From contig CAZLWE010000016.1 of NCBI GenBank assembly GCA_964562985.1, positions 1 to 52,718 of the forward strand: a stretch of DNA of 52,718 bases, written 5' to 3'. The stretch comes from SHLQ01 sp964562985 (GTDB lineage Bacteria; Actinomycetota; Acidimicrobiia; Acidimicrobiales; SHLQ01). The position numbers and the translations under genes are program-made. The first letter of the stretch is position 1. Each line of letters opens with the position of its first letter. The notes beneath the pieces were generated by a model. The model searched no databases. It had not been told where the DNA came from and saw only the letters and a list, made by a program, of their open reading frames with translations. This document shows positions 9,622 to 18,537 of this stretch, in pieces.

Positions 9622-10251
9622 TTATCCGAGCTTCTTCACGACGTAGGTACCGGCGACCCGGTCCATCACCGTGCGGTTCTGATCATCGCTGAACAGGAAT
9701 ACGAGCGATACCAAACCGACGATCCCGAGCACGATCGAGATCAAGATGTTGACGAAGGGAATCGCGGCGAGGATTCCAAAGATCGCCACGCCTGCACGCA
9801 TTGGCCCTCGAGGGATCCCAAGCGGCTCGTTGCCGTTCTCGTCCACGATGCGAAGCCCCAGTGCGAGCTTGCCCAACGTCGCCGACTTAAAGGCATACAT
9901 CAGCGCGAAGTAGAGCGCACCGATGATCGATCCGAGGATGAGTCCGAAACTTAGACCGACGTCGGTACCTCCGTTCTGGAACGACGAGATAATTGCGCCC
10001 GCTCCAAACGGGATCGTGATGATCGTGACCACGATGTTGTCGATGATGTTCGCGGCGATGCGAAGCCATGGGTCGGCGAGTTCCCGACCGTTGGCGAGCC
10101 CCGATGCGTTCGGGGCCAGATAGCCAGCCTGTTGTTGGGCACCCTGTTGTTGAGGGCTGCCAACCCAGCTGCCGCCATCCCACCATCGAACCGTTCCAGC
10201 TGGGTCACCTTCAGCGGGGTACCACCCCGGCGGTTGCTGTCCGTCCTGCAT
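9622..10251 (-). CDS. RDD family membrane protein with N-terminal DUF2510 domain
   Basis: 209 residues. The start at 10251 is chosen because GAAGGGAG lies 6-8 bases upstream; a longer frame to 10290 lacks such a site. Residues 5-30 form a DUF2510 module (PPGWYP, then RWWDGGSW), common in actinobacterial membrane proteins. A Gln-rich linker and an RDD domain follow, with three to four hydrophobic helices starting near DPWLRIAANIID. RDD proteins are small integral membrane proteins, some linked to ion transport; the role here is unknown. Confidence 0.9.
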   Translation of the reverse strand: MQDGQQPPGWYPAEGDPAGTVRWWDGGSWVGSPQQQGAQQQAGYLAPNASGLANGRELADPWLRIAANIIDNIVVTIITIPFGAGAIISSFQNGGTDVGLSFGLILGSIIGALYFALMYAFKSATLGKLALGLRIVDENGNEPLGIPRGPMRAGVAIFGILAAIPFVNILISIVLGIVGLVSLVFLFSDDQNRTVMDRVAGTYVVKKLG

Positions 10252-10343
10252 AAGAAGCTCCCTTCGCCGCATTCCCTTTGCGACGACCAAACCCTAGGCG
10301 ACATGCGCGCTGGCGTGCGCTATTTAGCCCGTAGTCTGCCTAC

Positions 10344-11201
10344 GTGGCGTCGATTGACTATGAACTGCACGACATCGACGAACTCGAGTCGCCGGTGTTC
10401 GTTCTTGCGTTCAAAGGCCTGTTCGACATCGGCGGTGCAGCCACAGGAGCAGTCGACTGGTTATCGATGACCCATCAGGGCAAGCCAGCGGCCTCGATCG
10501 ACCCCGAGTTGCTGTTCGACTTTCAGGAGACCCGGCCCGAGATACGGCTGGGTCGCAGCGGCAATCGCGAGATCATCTGGCCCTCCAACAATGCCGTGTG
10601 GGCGAAGACCGAACCGGGAAGGCCCGACCTGGTCCTACTCAGTGGTGTGGAACCGAACCTGCGATGGCGATCGTTCTCGACCGTCATAACCGAGCTATGC
10701 GAACACACCGAGGCGTCGCTGGTGGTCACGATGGGGGCGTCGCTCGCAGTCGTTCCACATTCACGCCGTCTCCCGGTCAAAGCCTCTACCGGGAATGCCG
10801 AATTGGCCGACCGATTGGGCGTCGCCAAACCCACCTACGAGGGCCCGACCGGCCTCGTCGGTTCGTTGCATCAGTACCTCGGAGAGGCTGGTATCCCGGT
10901 GATGTCACTCACCGTCAGCGTTCCCCACTATGTGCCGAGTGCCCCATCGCCCAAAGCCACCGCAGCACTGCTCGCCAACTTCGAACGCATCGTGAAGATC
11001 CGCACCGGCCATGCGGGAATGGCCGATGACATTCGCGATTGGGAATCTCGCGTGCACCGAGCCATTGAAGACGACGAAGAAGTCCGCTCCTACGTCAGCG
11101 ATCTTGAACAGCAAAGCGACGACGAACCCCGCATCGTTCTCGACACCTCCGACGTCGCCGACGAGGTCGAAGAGTTTCTTCGCAAACAGCGAGACGACTA
11201 G
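10344..11201 (+). CDS. PAC2 family protein
   Basis: 285 residues from a GTG start. The frame has the PAC2 pattern: an N-terminal LAFKGLFDIGGAATGAVDWL strand-helix, the central GVEPNLRW segment, the LGASLAVVPHSRR-type region, then GPTGLVGSLHQYLGEAGIP and SVPHYVP. PAC2 proteins resemble eukaryotic proteasome-assembly chaperones and are widespread in Actinobacteria; their bacterial role is not settled. The C-terminus is acidic and helical. It stands alone between an RDD gene (divergent) and a metallophosphoesterase. Confidence 0.88.
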   Translation: MASIDYELHDIDELESPVFVLAFKGLFDIGGAATGAVDWLSMTHQGKPAASIDPELLFDFQETRPEIRLGRSGNREIIWPSNNAVWAKTEPGRPDLVLLSGVEPNLRWRSFSTVITELCEHTEASLVVTMGASLAVVPHSRRLPVKASTGNAELADRLGVAKPTYEGPTGLVGSLHQYLGEAGIPVMSLTVSVPHYVPSAPSPKATAALLANFERIVKIRTGHAGMADDIRDWESRVHRAIEDDEEVRSYVSDLEQQSDDEPRIVLDTSDVADEVEEFLRKQRDD

Positions 11202-11255
11202 CGATAGTCACATTGATGGGCGGGTGCCGCCAGCATCGCCGCGAGATCTGGCACC

Positions 11256-12395
11256 ATGCGCAGTGTGGATCTGAGCACGCTGCTGCTGGTCTGCGCGATC
11301 GTCGCGGGCCTCTCTGGTGGGTTTGCTGCGCGCTTTCGTAGCTGGGGCACAGCGCCAGCTGACCTGATGGTCGGAACCCTCACGTCGGTCCTCTTCTCCA
11401 CCGTCGTGGTGGTGGTCCTGGTCCTCTGGCTCGACCTCAACCTCTTCGGATTCATTCACTTTCTCTACCTGCTCGCGGTGGTGGGATTCCCGATCGGAGT
11501 CGCGATCATCGCGCTACCCCACCTGCTCAACGCCGAGTTCAAAACGCCCTTCATCGTGTGGCCTCTCGTCATTGTGGCCGCCGGTGCGGTCGGCGCTGGA
11601 CTGTGGGGCACCCACGTCGAACCTGGCCGCCTGGTCCTCGATGAACAGATATTGGGCGCCGAGGGTGCCAATCGGTCATTGGTGATAGGCGTCGTGGCCG
11701 ACCTGCAAACAACCTCGATCGGAGACCATGAGATCAACGCCCGAAACCTGATCGTCGAAGGCGACCCCGACGTCGTCGTGGTCCCGGGCGACCTCTACCA
11801 GATCGAACCCGATGACTTGACTGCTCGCCTTCCGGAATTCCTTGGTTGGCTCCGAGAGCTCCAACGTTCTGTCGAACACGTCATCATCGTGAATGGTGAC
11901 GTGGACGACCCCGAGGTGCTCCAGGAACTCGCGGACGAAACCGGCGCGCTGTATCTCAACGATGAGCTTCTCCCCCTGGTCCTCGACGGCCAGCGGGTGA
12001 TCTTCGCGGGGATGACGCTGAACCCCGATGCCGACCGAGGCGCGATCAGCCCGGAGCTGCTCGCCGCCCTCGAGGAGACCACAACCGATCGCGACCTCGT
12101 CATTGCCGTGAGTCACCGACCCGACAGCGTGCTGTCCTACACCGAGGACACCACCGTGGATCTCACCATCGCTGGGCACACCCACGGCGGCCAGGTCTCG
12201 ATCCCGGGTTTCGGTCCGCCGATCACCTTCACCGACGTGCCCCGAGAGGTGGCCGCCGGAGGCTTGCACGTCGTCAACGGCCACCCGCTGTATGTGTCGA
12301 CCGGGGTCGGGCTCGAGCGAGGGCAGGCGCCGCAGCTGCGGTTCGGTGTTCGCCCCTCGGTCGCATTGTTGACCGTGGTGCCAGCCGATAACTAG
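11256..12395 (+). CDS. Membrane metallophosphoesterase with altered metal motifs
   Basis: 379 residues. Three to four transmembrane helices (about 5-120) are followed by a YkuE-like calcineurin phosphoesterase domain (about 145-375). Visible motifs are VVADLQ (usually D-x-H), VPGDLY, NGDVD (in place of GNHD), SHRPD and the strong GHTHGG. So the GD, SH and GHTH motifs are kept, while the His of motif I and the His of GNHD are replaced. Either activity is altered or metal binding differs. Its stop codon overlaps that of the convergent AcuI-like gene. Confidence 0.85.
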   Translation: MRSVDLSTLLLVCAIVAGLSGGFAARFRSWGTAPADLMVGTLTSVLFSTVVVVVLVLWLDLNLFGFIHFLYLLAVVGFPIGVAIIALPHLLNAEFKTPFIVWPLVIVAAGAVGAGLWGTHVEPGRLVLDEQILGAEGANRSLVIGVVADLQTTSIGDHEINARNLIVEGDPDVVVVPGDLYQIEPDDLTARLPEFLGWLRELQRSVEHVIIVNGDVDDPEVLQELADETGALYLNDELLPLVLDGQRVIFAGMTLNPDADRGAISPELLAALEETTTDRDLVIAVSHRPDSVLSYTEDTTVDLTIAGHTHGGQVSIPGFGPPITFTDVPREVAAGGLHVVNGHPLYVSTGVGLERGQAPQLRFGVRPSVALLTVVPADN

Positions 12396-13393
12396 TTCGA
12401 CTCACCCAATGCGCCGACGTCGACGACGATTCGGCCACGGACTGTGCCCGCGAGGATGTCGGCCGCGACGTCGATCACTCCGTCGAGTGGGATCTCGGTG
12501 ATCATTTCGTCGAGCTTCGAGGTATCGAGATCGCTCGACAGTCGCTCCCATGCAAGATCTCGACGTTCAGGCGATTCGTGCACGGAGTCGACCCCCGCCA
12601 GCGTCACGCCACGAAGAATCAGCGGTGCAACGGAGGTTTCGAGATCCATGCCGTGGGCGAGGCCGCAGGCGGCCACGCATCCCTGCGGTTGGGTTGCCGC
12701 CAAGACATTGGCCAGCGTGTGACTGCCCGCCACGTCTACCGCCCCCGCCCATCGGGCTTTGGTGAGCGGCCGCGACGAAGGTTCGGCGAGCTCCGAGCGG
12801 TCGAGCAACTCCGATGCGCCGAGGCCCGTGAGGTATTCGCTCTCGGTATCGACGCGCCCCGAGCATGCGATCACGTCATAACCGAGCTGCGCAAGTATCG
12901 CGACCGCAATCGAACCAACGCCTCCAGCAGCGCCGGTTACCAGGACCGGCCCGGAACTTGGAACGACCCCGTGATCTTCGAGTTCGAGAACACACAGCAT
13001 TGCGGTGTACCCGGCGGTGCCAATCGCCGCGGCTTGGTAGGTCGAGAAGGCGTCGGGGATCGCGGTCAGCCATTCGCTCGACACTCGGGCACGCTCGGCG
13101 AGACCACCCCAGTGTTTCTCGCCGACATCCCAACCATTGAGCACGACACGGTCGCCGACCTTGCGCGAATCGTCAGCGCAGGAAAGTACCGTGCCAGCGA
13201 AATCAACGCCGGGCACCATTGGCCACTTGCGCACGATCGGTGACGAGTCGGTGATCGCCAGCGCATCTTTGTAGTTGAGGGTCGAGTATTCGACCGCGAC
13301 GAGAACGTCACCTTCGGGAAGGTCGTCCTCGGTTAGTTCGACAACCTCCACACCAAAGTTGTCGTCGTCCTTTGTCAGCAACACTCCACGCAT
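12392..13393 (-). CDS. acuI: AcuI/YhdH-type quinone oxidoreductase (acryloyl-CoA reductase family)
   Basis: 333 residues from the ATG at 13393 (an in-frame GTG at 13402 is possible). It is a zinc-independent MDR-family protein: N-terminal GroES-like domain with STLNYKDALAIT and PGVDFAGTV, then a Rossmann domain with VTGAAGGVGSIAVAILAQLGY. This layout and the NYKDAL motif are characteristic of YhdH/AcuI. AcuI reduces acryloyl-CoA to propionyl-CoA with NADPH, which detoxifies acrylate formed from DMSP in marine bacteria. The family is clear; the exact substrate is inferred. Confidence 0.85.
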   Translation of the reverse strand: MRGVLLTKDDDNFGVEVVELTEDDLPEGDVLVAVEYSTLNYKDALAITDSSPIVRKWPMVPGVDFAGTVLSCADDSRKVGDRVVLNGWDVGEKHWGGLAERARVSSEWLTAIPDAFSTYQAAAIGTAGYTAMLCVLELEDHGVVPSSGPVLVTGAAGGVGSIAVAILAQLGYDVIACSGRVDTESEYLTGLGASELLDRSELAEPSSRPLTKARWAGAVDVAGSHTLANVLAATQPQGCVAACGLAHGMDLETSVAPLILRGVTLAGVDSVHESPERRDLAWERLSSDLDTSKLDEMITEIPLDGVIDVAADILAGTVRGRIVVDVGALGESN

Positions 13394-13403
13394 GGAGTGC
13401 ACC

Positions 13404-14045
13404 CTAGGGCGAGCGCTTCAGGGAACTGAAGTTCTGCCACGCCATGAACCCAAGAATGACTGGCGCGAAAAGCAGACCGAATTGGAACCAAAGCGCAGCG
13501 CCAATGATGATCGCAAAGACGATCGACACCATGGCCGCGGTTCGACGACGGCTCGGAACATCGCCCGGAATGAGATCGGTCATGATGTGGCCACCGTCGA
13601 GCGGCACGATCGGCAACAGGTTGAACGCACTCCACCCGAACGTGGTGAATAGCCCGATGTTGAGCGCGTTCTCGACAATTTCGCCCTGCCCATCGAGTAG
13701 CCCCGCTTGCCACACGATTAACAAGATGACACCGGGCAAAGCCCCGGCGATCGGCCCGGCGACACTAATGAAGATCGACGCCGCGCGGCCTGGCGCTTCG
13801 GCCAGGCGGTACCGGGTGAAGCCGGCCATCCCTTCGAGCGAGATACTGGGCGGGCCCACGGTTCCTTGCGATTTGGCCGCGAAGGCGTGGCCGAGTTCAT
13901 GGATCAGAACTGCTACGACCGCTATCGCTGCGAAGATCGCGATGAGTTCTACTCGCTCACCTAACGATATGAATCCGATGAATCCGATCGTCAACAGGAA
14001 CGAAGTATTGATCGTGGTTGGGAAACCAAGCAGGTTAAAGGACAT
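13404..14045 (-). CDS. M50 (site-2 protease family) membrane metalloprotease
   Basis: 213 residues with about five hydrophobic segments. The zinc site HELGH is at residues 49-53, and the third ligand comes from NLLPIVPLDGGH, the S2P-specific N-x-x-P-x-x-x-LDG motif. It lacks PDZ or CBS modules, so it belongs to the minimal M50 type. Such enzymes cut transmembrane segments of regulators or peptides. No anti-sigma factor is seen nearby. Confidence 0.9.
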   Translation of the reverse strand: MSFNLLGFPTTINTSFLLTIGFIGFISLGERVELIAIFAAIAVVAVLIHELGHAFAAKSQGTVGPPSISLEGMAGFTRYRLAEAPGRAASIFISVAGPIAGALPGVILLIVWQAGLLDGQGEIVENALNIGLFTTFGWSAFNLLPIVPLDGGHIMTDLIPGDVPSRRRTAAMVSIVFAIIIGAALWFQFGLLFAPVILGFMAWQNFSSLKRSP

Positions 14046-14099
14046 CGGTGCCTCCTGATCCGCCGTCTCTACCCTAGGTCGGCTACGAGCGGTCGTACG

Positions 14100-14996
14100 T
14101 TACCCCTGGAGCAGGTCCAGCTCAGCGGTGGTGAAACATCCGGCGATCTGATTGTCGATCCGCGCCCGTTCCTCGGTATCGCCCGAAAGGTCGGCGAGAA
14201 TCGTCACCCGAACAAACTCGCGATCGTTATAGAGGTCGTCGATACAACCCTGGGTGGGGGCCGAAAGATCGAGCTGTGACTGTTGCGCGACCGCGCGCCC
14301 GACCGATACACACTCGGAGAACAGGTCGAGGTATCGGTTCTGCACCTCGGTCTCCGACAGCAAGAAGTCGAACGGTTCCTCATCGAGCAACGCTCGCCAG
14401 AAGGGGCGATACTCCTCGGTCGCCTGCAGTTGGTTTGACACACACGCGGCTTCCGTCGGCGGCAACGGTGCGCCTCCGGCTTCGATCAAGCCAGAAGCGA
14501 AGTCGTCGATGGCAGCCGGGCTCGCACAGGCTTGCACTGCAGTCACCACTGCGTCGATCGGATCGGCGCCGTCGTCTGCAGCGTCGGTTGCTGCGTCGTC
14601 AGCGCACGACTGTTCGTCGAGGGTGAGGAGCAGACCTGACTCAGCCAACTCGGTGTACGCAGCAGCGTTCTCCGACGTCTCGTCGATCGCGATCGTGGTC
14701 GCGGTTGGATCGACTGACGAGGATCCGTCCGGGTCGAGGAGCTCCACTTCTTCCGGCGCTTCGCTGGCCTGTTCGTCACCGTTCACATCGATCGTGGTGG
14801 AGGTTTCCTCGTCGCCCGTTTCCACCTCGTCGCTCGAGTCTTCAGGTTCGGTGGTCGTCGTCGTTTGGTCTGCGGTGTCTCCGGGGCCGGGTTCGACGAT
14901 GGAACTCTCGCTACACGCGGCAGCGATGAGTGCAATGAACAGCAGGGCCGCCATGCGTCGGCGTGGGCCGAATCGCGCGATGCGAGTTTTAACCAT
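14100..14996 (-). CDS. Lipoprotein with Thr/Glu-rich linker, unknown function
   Basis: 298 residues from ATG 14996. This start is preferred over an upstream one because it places the signal peptide (arginine-rich, then LLFIALIAAAC lipobox, Cys at about 28) at the N-terminus. A Thr/Glu/Asp-rich linker extends to about residue 105. The C-terminal 190 residues are helical, with regularly spaced Cys (disulfides likely) and no named family. It is divergent from the CapA-like lipoprotein at 15090; both probably share a promoter region around 14997-15089. Confidence 0.75.
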   Translation of the reverse strand: MVKTRIARFGPRRRMAALLFIALIAAACSESSIVEPGPGDTADQTTTTTEPEDSSDEVETGDEETSTTIDVNGDEQASEAPEEVELLDPDGSSSVDPTATTIAIDETSENAAAYTELAESGLLLTLDEQSCADDAATDAADDGADPIDAVVTAVQACASPAAIDDFASGLIEAGGAPLPPTEAACVSNQLQATEEYRPFWRALLDEEPFDFLLSETEVQNRYLDLFSECVSVGRAVAQQSQLDLSAPTQGCIDDLYNDREFVRVTILADLSGDTEERARIDNQIAGCFTTAELDLLQG

Positions 14997-15089
14997 GGCG
15001 TTAAGGCTAGGACCGTTGAATGCTCGGTGGTGGGCACCCATGCATGGTCCTACTAACGCGTTGGGGCATTTCCAGGCCAGACTGTCGGA

Positions 15090-16142
15090 GTGGAGATCTC
15101 GGTCGCTGACAGCCCAACTGTCCGCCAATCCTCAACGCGGCGGCTGATCGCTGCGTTTCTCGTGCTCATCGGCCTCCTCGCTACTGCGTGCGGATCATCG
15201 CAGTCTCGAAATATCGGTTCGCCCTCCGAATCACCTGCCGAAGCCGACCTGTCGGTCGGGCGTACCGCCGCCGCCCCTGCGTCGGATGGGTCACTCGACA
15301 CGAACGCAGACGGCAACCTCGACCCAACGGCGGCCACTATCAACCAAAACGTCGTCCACGTGCTTGGGAGCGTGCGCTCCACCCCGGTCGAAACCGATGT
15401 TTGGCAAGAGGAAGTTCCGATCGTCGGATCGGACTTGGCGACCGTCGCATCGGTGAATTGCAACCTGGCCGATGACTGTGACCTCAACACGATCGCCGAC
15501 TGGGCAGAAGGGCGCGTCGACGTCATCAACCTCGCCACCTCCGCCAGCGTGCTCACCGCTGACGAACTGCTCGAACTCACCGACATCCTTGAAGCGCGAG
15601 GGGTGGCTGTCGTCGGTTTCGGTCCCGATCAATCCTCCGCGCAGCGTCCGTTCACGTTCGTCAACCAAGACCTCACTGTTTCGATCCATGCCCTGAGCGT
15701 GGTGGCCGTGCCCGAGGTTCAGGCGACCGGGGAGACGGCCGGGATCGCGGGGCCAGAGTCGCTCGACGCTGTCCTCGATGCAGTCGCAGTCAGCCGCGAC
15801 GCGGAGCAAGGCGTTGTGATACTCCTCGACTGGGGCGGCCTCGAAGAACGCGCGCCGAGCACAAACGAAACCGACATCGTCGAGCGGTTGATCGACGCGG
15901 GCGCAAACGCGGTCATCGGCCACGGCCCCGACTTTCTGCAGCGCTTCGATCAGGTCGGGGGCGGGGTCGCCGCCTACTCGCTTGGAAACGCTGTTTCGGC
16001 CGTGGATGAACCGTTGCGTCGAGATACCGCTGTGCTGCGCCTCGAGTTCGCACGGCCAGGCCGGTCGTGCCTGCTACCCGCAACCGCGACGGACCAGGGC
16101 CCAACCCTCGATGATCCGGGGCTCTTGACCTGCGCTCGTTAA
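15090..16142 (+). CDS. CapA-like (PGA_cap family) lipoprotein
   Basis: 350 residues from a GTG start. A signal peptide ends in LLATAC (lipobox). The C-terminal half follows the CapA metallophosphoesterase-like fold: VVILLDWGGLEE aligns with the usual HWG-x-E, then LIDAGANAVIGHGPDFLQ and AAYSLGNAV. The N-terminal GD metal motif and the usual HPH are not obvious (HGPD instead), so catalytic competence is doubtful. CapA proteins act in poly-gamma-glutamate or surface-polymer production; no other such genes are present. The stop overlaps the stop of the convergent HAD gene (TTAA). Confidence 0.72.
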   Translation: MEISVADSPTVRQSSTRRLIAAFLVLIGLLATACGSSQSRNIGSPSESPAEADLSVGRTAAAPASDGSLDTNADGNLDPTAATINQNVVHVLGSVRSTPVETDVWQEEVPIVGSDLATVASVNCNLADDCDLNTIADWAEGRVDVINLATSASVLTADELLELTDILEARGVAVVGFGPDQSSAQRPFTFVNQDLTVSIHALSVVAVPEVQATGETAGIAGPESLDAVLDAVAVSRDAEQGVVILLDWGGLEERAPSTNETDIVERLIDAGANAVIGHGPDFLQRFDQVGGGVAAYSLGNAVSAVDEPLRRDTAVLRLEFARPGRSCLLPATATDQGPTLDDPGLLTCAR

Positions 16143-16750
16143 GCGAGCAGCTGACGATAGATCAGCTGCTGGCGTAGCCGCGGCGCGTTCTCAAAGAGCA
16201 ACGCGTCAAAACCGAGCGACATCGCAGTCGCAATATTTGCCCCCGAGTCGTCGATGAAGACCGCATCACGGGGCGAGAAATCGTATCGGTCACACAGGAT
16301 CCGGTAGATGGCCGGGTCCGGCTTGATCACCCCCTCACGACCGCTGACAACCATCCCGTCAAAGTGCTCGAAGAATGGATAGGCAGCTTCGATCGAGGCG
16401 AAGGTGTCCGCACCCCAGTTCGTCAACGCATACAGCGGCGTTCCGACAGCCTTGAGGTCCTCCAGAATCTGCACCGAACCCTCGAAGACCTCGCCAAGTG
16501 TCTCTTTCCAACGAGACGCGAACGCCATGATGAGGTGGTCGTACGCGGGGTAATCCTCCGCAGCCGCCAGCGCCACCTGTTCGAGAGGCACACCGCTATC
16601 GAGGCGCTTGTTGTATTCCATCGTCAACACGTTGTCGAGGAAGTGGTTGAGTTCGTCGGGATCCTCAATGAGTTGCTCGAACAACAGGCGCCGATCCCAA
16701 CGGATCAACACGTTTCCCAAGTCGAATACGACGATTTTCCCTGAACCCAC
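16139..16750 (-). CDS. HAD-IA hydrolase, YihX-like
   Basis: 203 residues from a GTG start. Motif I is VVFDLGNVLIRWD (nucleophile Asp10; second Asp replaced by Gly, as in YihX-type sugar phosphatases). Motif II is the ALTNWG region, motif III the conserved Lys in VIKPD, motif IV FIDDSGANI. The cap domain is helical (about 18-85). It probably dephosphorylates a small phosphometabolite; YihX itself acts on glucose-1-phosphate, but the substrate here is unknown. Confidence 0.88.
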   Translation of the reverse strand: MGSGKIVVFDLGNVLIRWDRRLLFEQLIEDPDELNHFLDNVLTMEYNKRLDSGVPLEQVALAAAEDYPAYDHLIMAFASRWKETLGEVFEGSVQILEDLKAVGTPLYALTNWGADTFASIEAAYPFFEHFDGMVVSGREGVIKPDPAIYRILCDRYDFSPRDAVFIDDSGANIATAMSLGFDALLFENAPRLRQQLIYRQLLA

Positions 16751-16783
16751 CGCTGCAAGGTAGCAGTGCGGACCCCGGTTCGG

Positions 16784-17500
16784 TCAGTCGCGAATGCCAT
16801 CGGTATTGGCGCCGATCCGTTGTACGAATTTTGCCACCTCCGATTCGGGCAGATCCTTCTCATAGTCGAAGTCGTCGCGAGCCGCAGCGAAGATGGCCTC
16901 ATCGATCCTCAGGACTTCGTCGTAGGCGGGGTTGTCGTGGAGGTCGCGCCTTTCGCTCCACACCTTGGCTTGGGCAACGAGTGTGTCCTCGTGGCCCGGC
17001 ATCATTCGCAGATACTGTGGCACCATGTCGAGGTCGGTGTCGGCGGTAGCGATAATCACCTTGTCGATGTCGGCCCGCGTACACATGGTGAGCGCGTCGA
17101 GGGCCAACCAGACGTCGATCCCCTTCTCCTGGCCAATGTTTCGAGACTTCGCTTTTGCGTCGACCGTCTTGTTCTTGGCATCGCGAGGATCTCCAAGGTC
17201 TCGCTCATTGCGGATGTCCCATTGCCAGCGATAGCGCAGGGGCTTTTCCAACACCACCACGTCGGTAGCGGCCATGAGATCGTGGCGACGTCGCTCGGCT
17301 TCCCAGCGATCACGATCGACGTCGGGGCTCGGAATGCCGGTGACGTAGCGGATCTCTACGAGGTCACAATCGCCAGCGAGCGCTCGGCCAAGCAGTAGCG
17401 GATGCATATTGCCCGTGCCGTTCGCGCCCTTCTCGCGACCAAAGGCGTAGCGGGCCCCGATCGTAACGTTTTGACCGTCGATGAATACACCTACACGCAT
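16784..17500 (-). CDS. NYN domain protein (LabA/DUF88-like PIN-fold nuclease)
   Basis: 238 residues. The N-terminus VGVFIDGQNV carries the first NYN Asp and Asn; the segment KGIDVWLALDAL supplies the middle acidic residue; KVIIATADTDLDMVP carries the last acidic cluster. These acidic residues form the Mg2+-dependent RNase site in PIN/NYN folds. It is likely an RNA-cleaving enzyme, with no partner visible. An 11-bp-stem hairpin lies directly upstream. Confidence 0.88.
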   Translation of the reverse strand: MRVGVFIDGQNVTIGARYAFGREKGANGTGNMHPLLLGRALAGDCDLVEIRYVTGIPSPDVDRDRWEAERRRHDLMAATDVVVLEKPLRYRWQWDIRNERDLGDPRDAKNKTVDAKAKSRNIGQEKGIDVWLALDALTMCTRADIDKVIIATADTDLDMVPQYLRMMPGHEDTLVAQAKVWSERRDLHDNPAYDEVLRIDEAIFAAARDDFDYEKDLPESEVAKFVQRIGANTDGIRD

Positions 17501-17517
17501 AAGGGCGAGGCTACCGA

Positions 17518-17557
17518 AGCTTCCCAGAACTGGAGGGGATTGGCGGTCTGGGAAGCT
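17518..17557 (-). terminator. Hairpin downstream of the DM13 gene
   Basis: Arms AGCTTCCCAGA (17518-17528) and TCTGGGAAGCT (17547-17557) are perfect complements with an 18-base loop. The hairpin lies between the DM13 stop and the NYN start, both minus strand. There is no strong T-tract, so termination or attenuation ahead of the NYN gene are both possible. Confidence 0.5.
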
Positions 17558-17569
17558 CCGGTGTAGATA

Positions 17570-18403
17570 TCAGCCGGCAAAGGTTGCGACGCCAAAGCCT
17601 GCGCTAAAGCGTTCGCACCAAATCTCTACGTTGCGGAACACATCCAGGTCGACACCGACGGGGATCTCATAGTTTTGGTCGCCGATGTTGCCGGTGAGAT
17701 CACCGAGACTGATGAACTCGCCGTTGTCGGCACGGAGATAGACCTTCAGGTCGGGACCATTGTCAGACACGAAGTTCTCCAAGCGGAGAAAGCGCTGCTC
17801 GGTGCCGTTGTTGAGCACCGAAGCATCTCCAGAAACCGAGTAGCCGTTCAGCGACGAGAAGCTTCCACTGGCGAGCGTGACGATCTCACCTGGCGTGTTC
17901 TGTTCTTCGGCTGGCTCCTCGGCTACGGGTTCTTCAACTGGCTCAGGGGCTGGAGCGGCGGCCTCGACGGTCTCTTCAGCGGGAGCTTCCTCGACGGGAG
18001 CTTGCTCTACCGCCGCCTCTTCTGCAACGACTTCTTCACCCTGTTCTGCTGCGAGGGCGACACCCTCGGGTGCCTCGTCGATAGGTGCTGGCTCAGCCTC
18101 GGCAATCGCAGCAGCGGCTTCAGCGTCTGGGCCTGCGTCGCCGCCGGCGTCAGCGACAGCTGCGCCTGACGAGGCGTCCTCGGCCTCTATTGATCCGGCT
18201 GCGACGGCGATCTCGGGCTCCGGTTCGCCAGCGTCTTCGACTACCGCTGGCGCAGCGTCGAAGACCGGGCCGCTTTCGTCGACGACGTCATCGATAAAGG
18301 CTGCTTGAATTCCAAAAAATCCAAAAGCGAGCCATCCGAGTACTCCGATGCCCACTATAGCGGCGATACCAAACGGACCCTTATTGTTCTTGATCAACTC
18401 CAT
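17570..18403 (-). CDS. Membrane-anchored DM13 domain protein
   Basis: 277 residues from ATG 18403 (an in-frame start at 18430 would add nine residues). A transmembrane anchor (about 10-30) is followed by a long acidic Ala/Glu/Pro linker (about 40-175). A C-terminal DM13 domain (about 178-275) has LASGSFSSLNGYSVSG, then GPDLKVYL and the late conserved Cys in NVEIWCERF. DM13 domains are thought to bind a redox cofactor or act in electron transfer at the cell surface. It is divergent from the TPR-like gene at 18538. Confidence 0.85.
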   Translation of the reverse strand: MELIKNNKGPFGIAAIVGIGVLGWLAFGFFGIQAAFIDDVVDESGPVFDAAPAVVEDAGEPEPEIAVAAGSIEAEDASSGAAVADAGGDAGPDAEAAAAIAEAEPAPIDEAPEGVALAAEQGEEVVAEEAAVEQAPVEEAPAEETVEAAAPAPEPVEEPVAEEPAEEQNTPGEIVTLASGSFSSLNGYSVSGDASVLNNGTEQRFLRLENFVSDNGPDLKVYLRADNGEFISLGDLTGNIGDQNYEIPVGVDLDVFRNVEIWCERFSAGFGVATFAG

Positions 18404-18537
18404 AGATAAATGAAACCAAACCGCAATCAAAAATCATTTCCCAAACTGGCTTAAAATCTGTTCACAAGTGACGTGTCAGAGTTCATAGAACCCCGAAGTT
18501 TGGGGCCGCCCAGAAAAAGTGCTTTGGTTAGCCCCTT

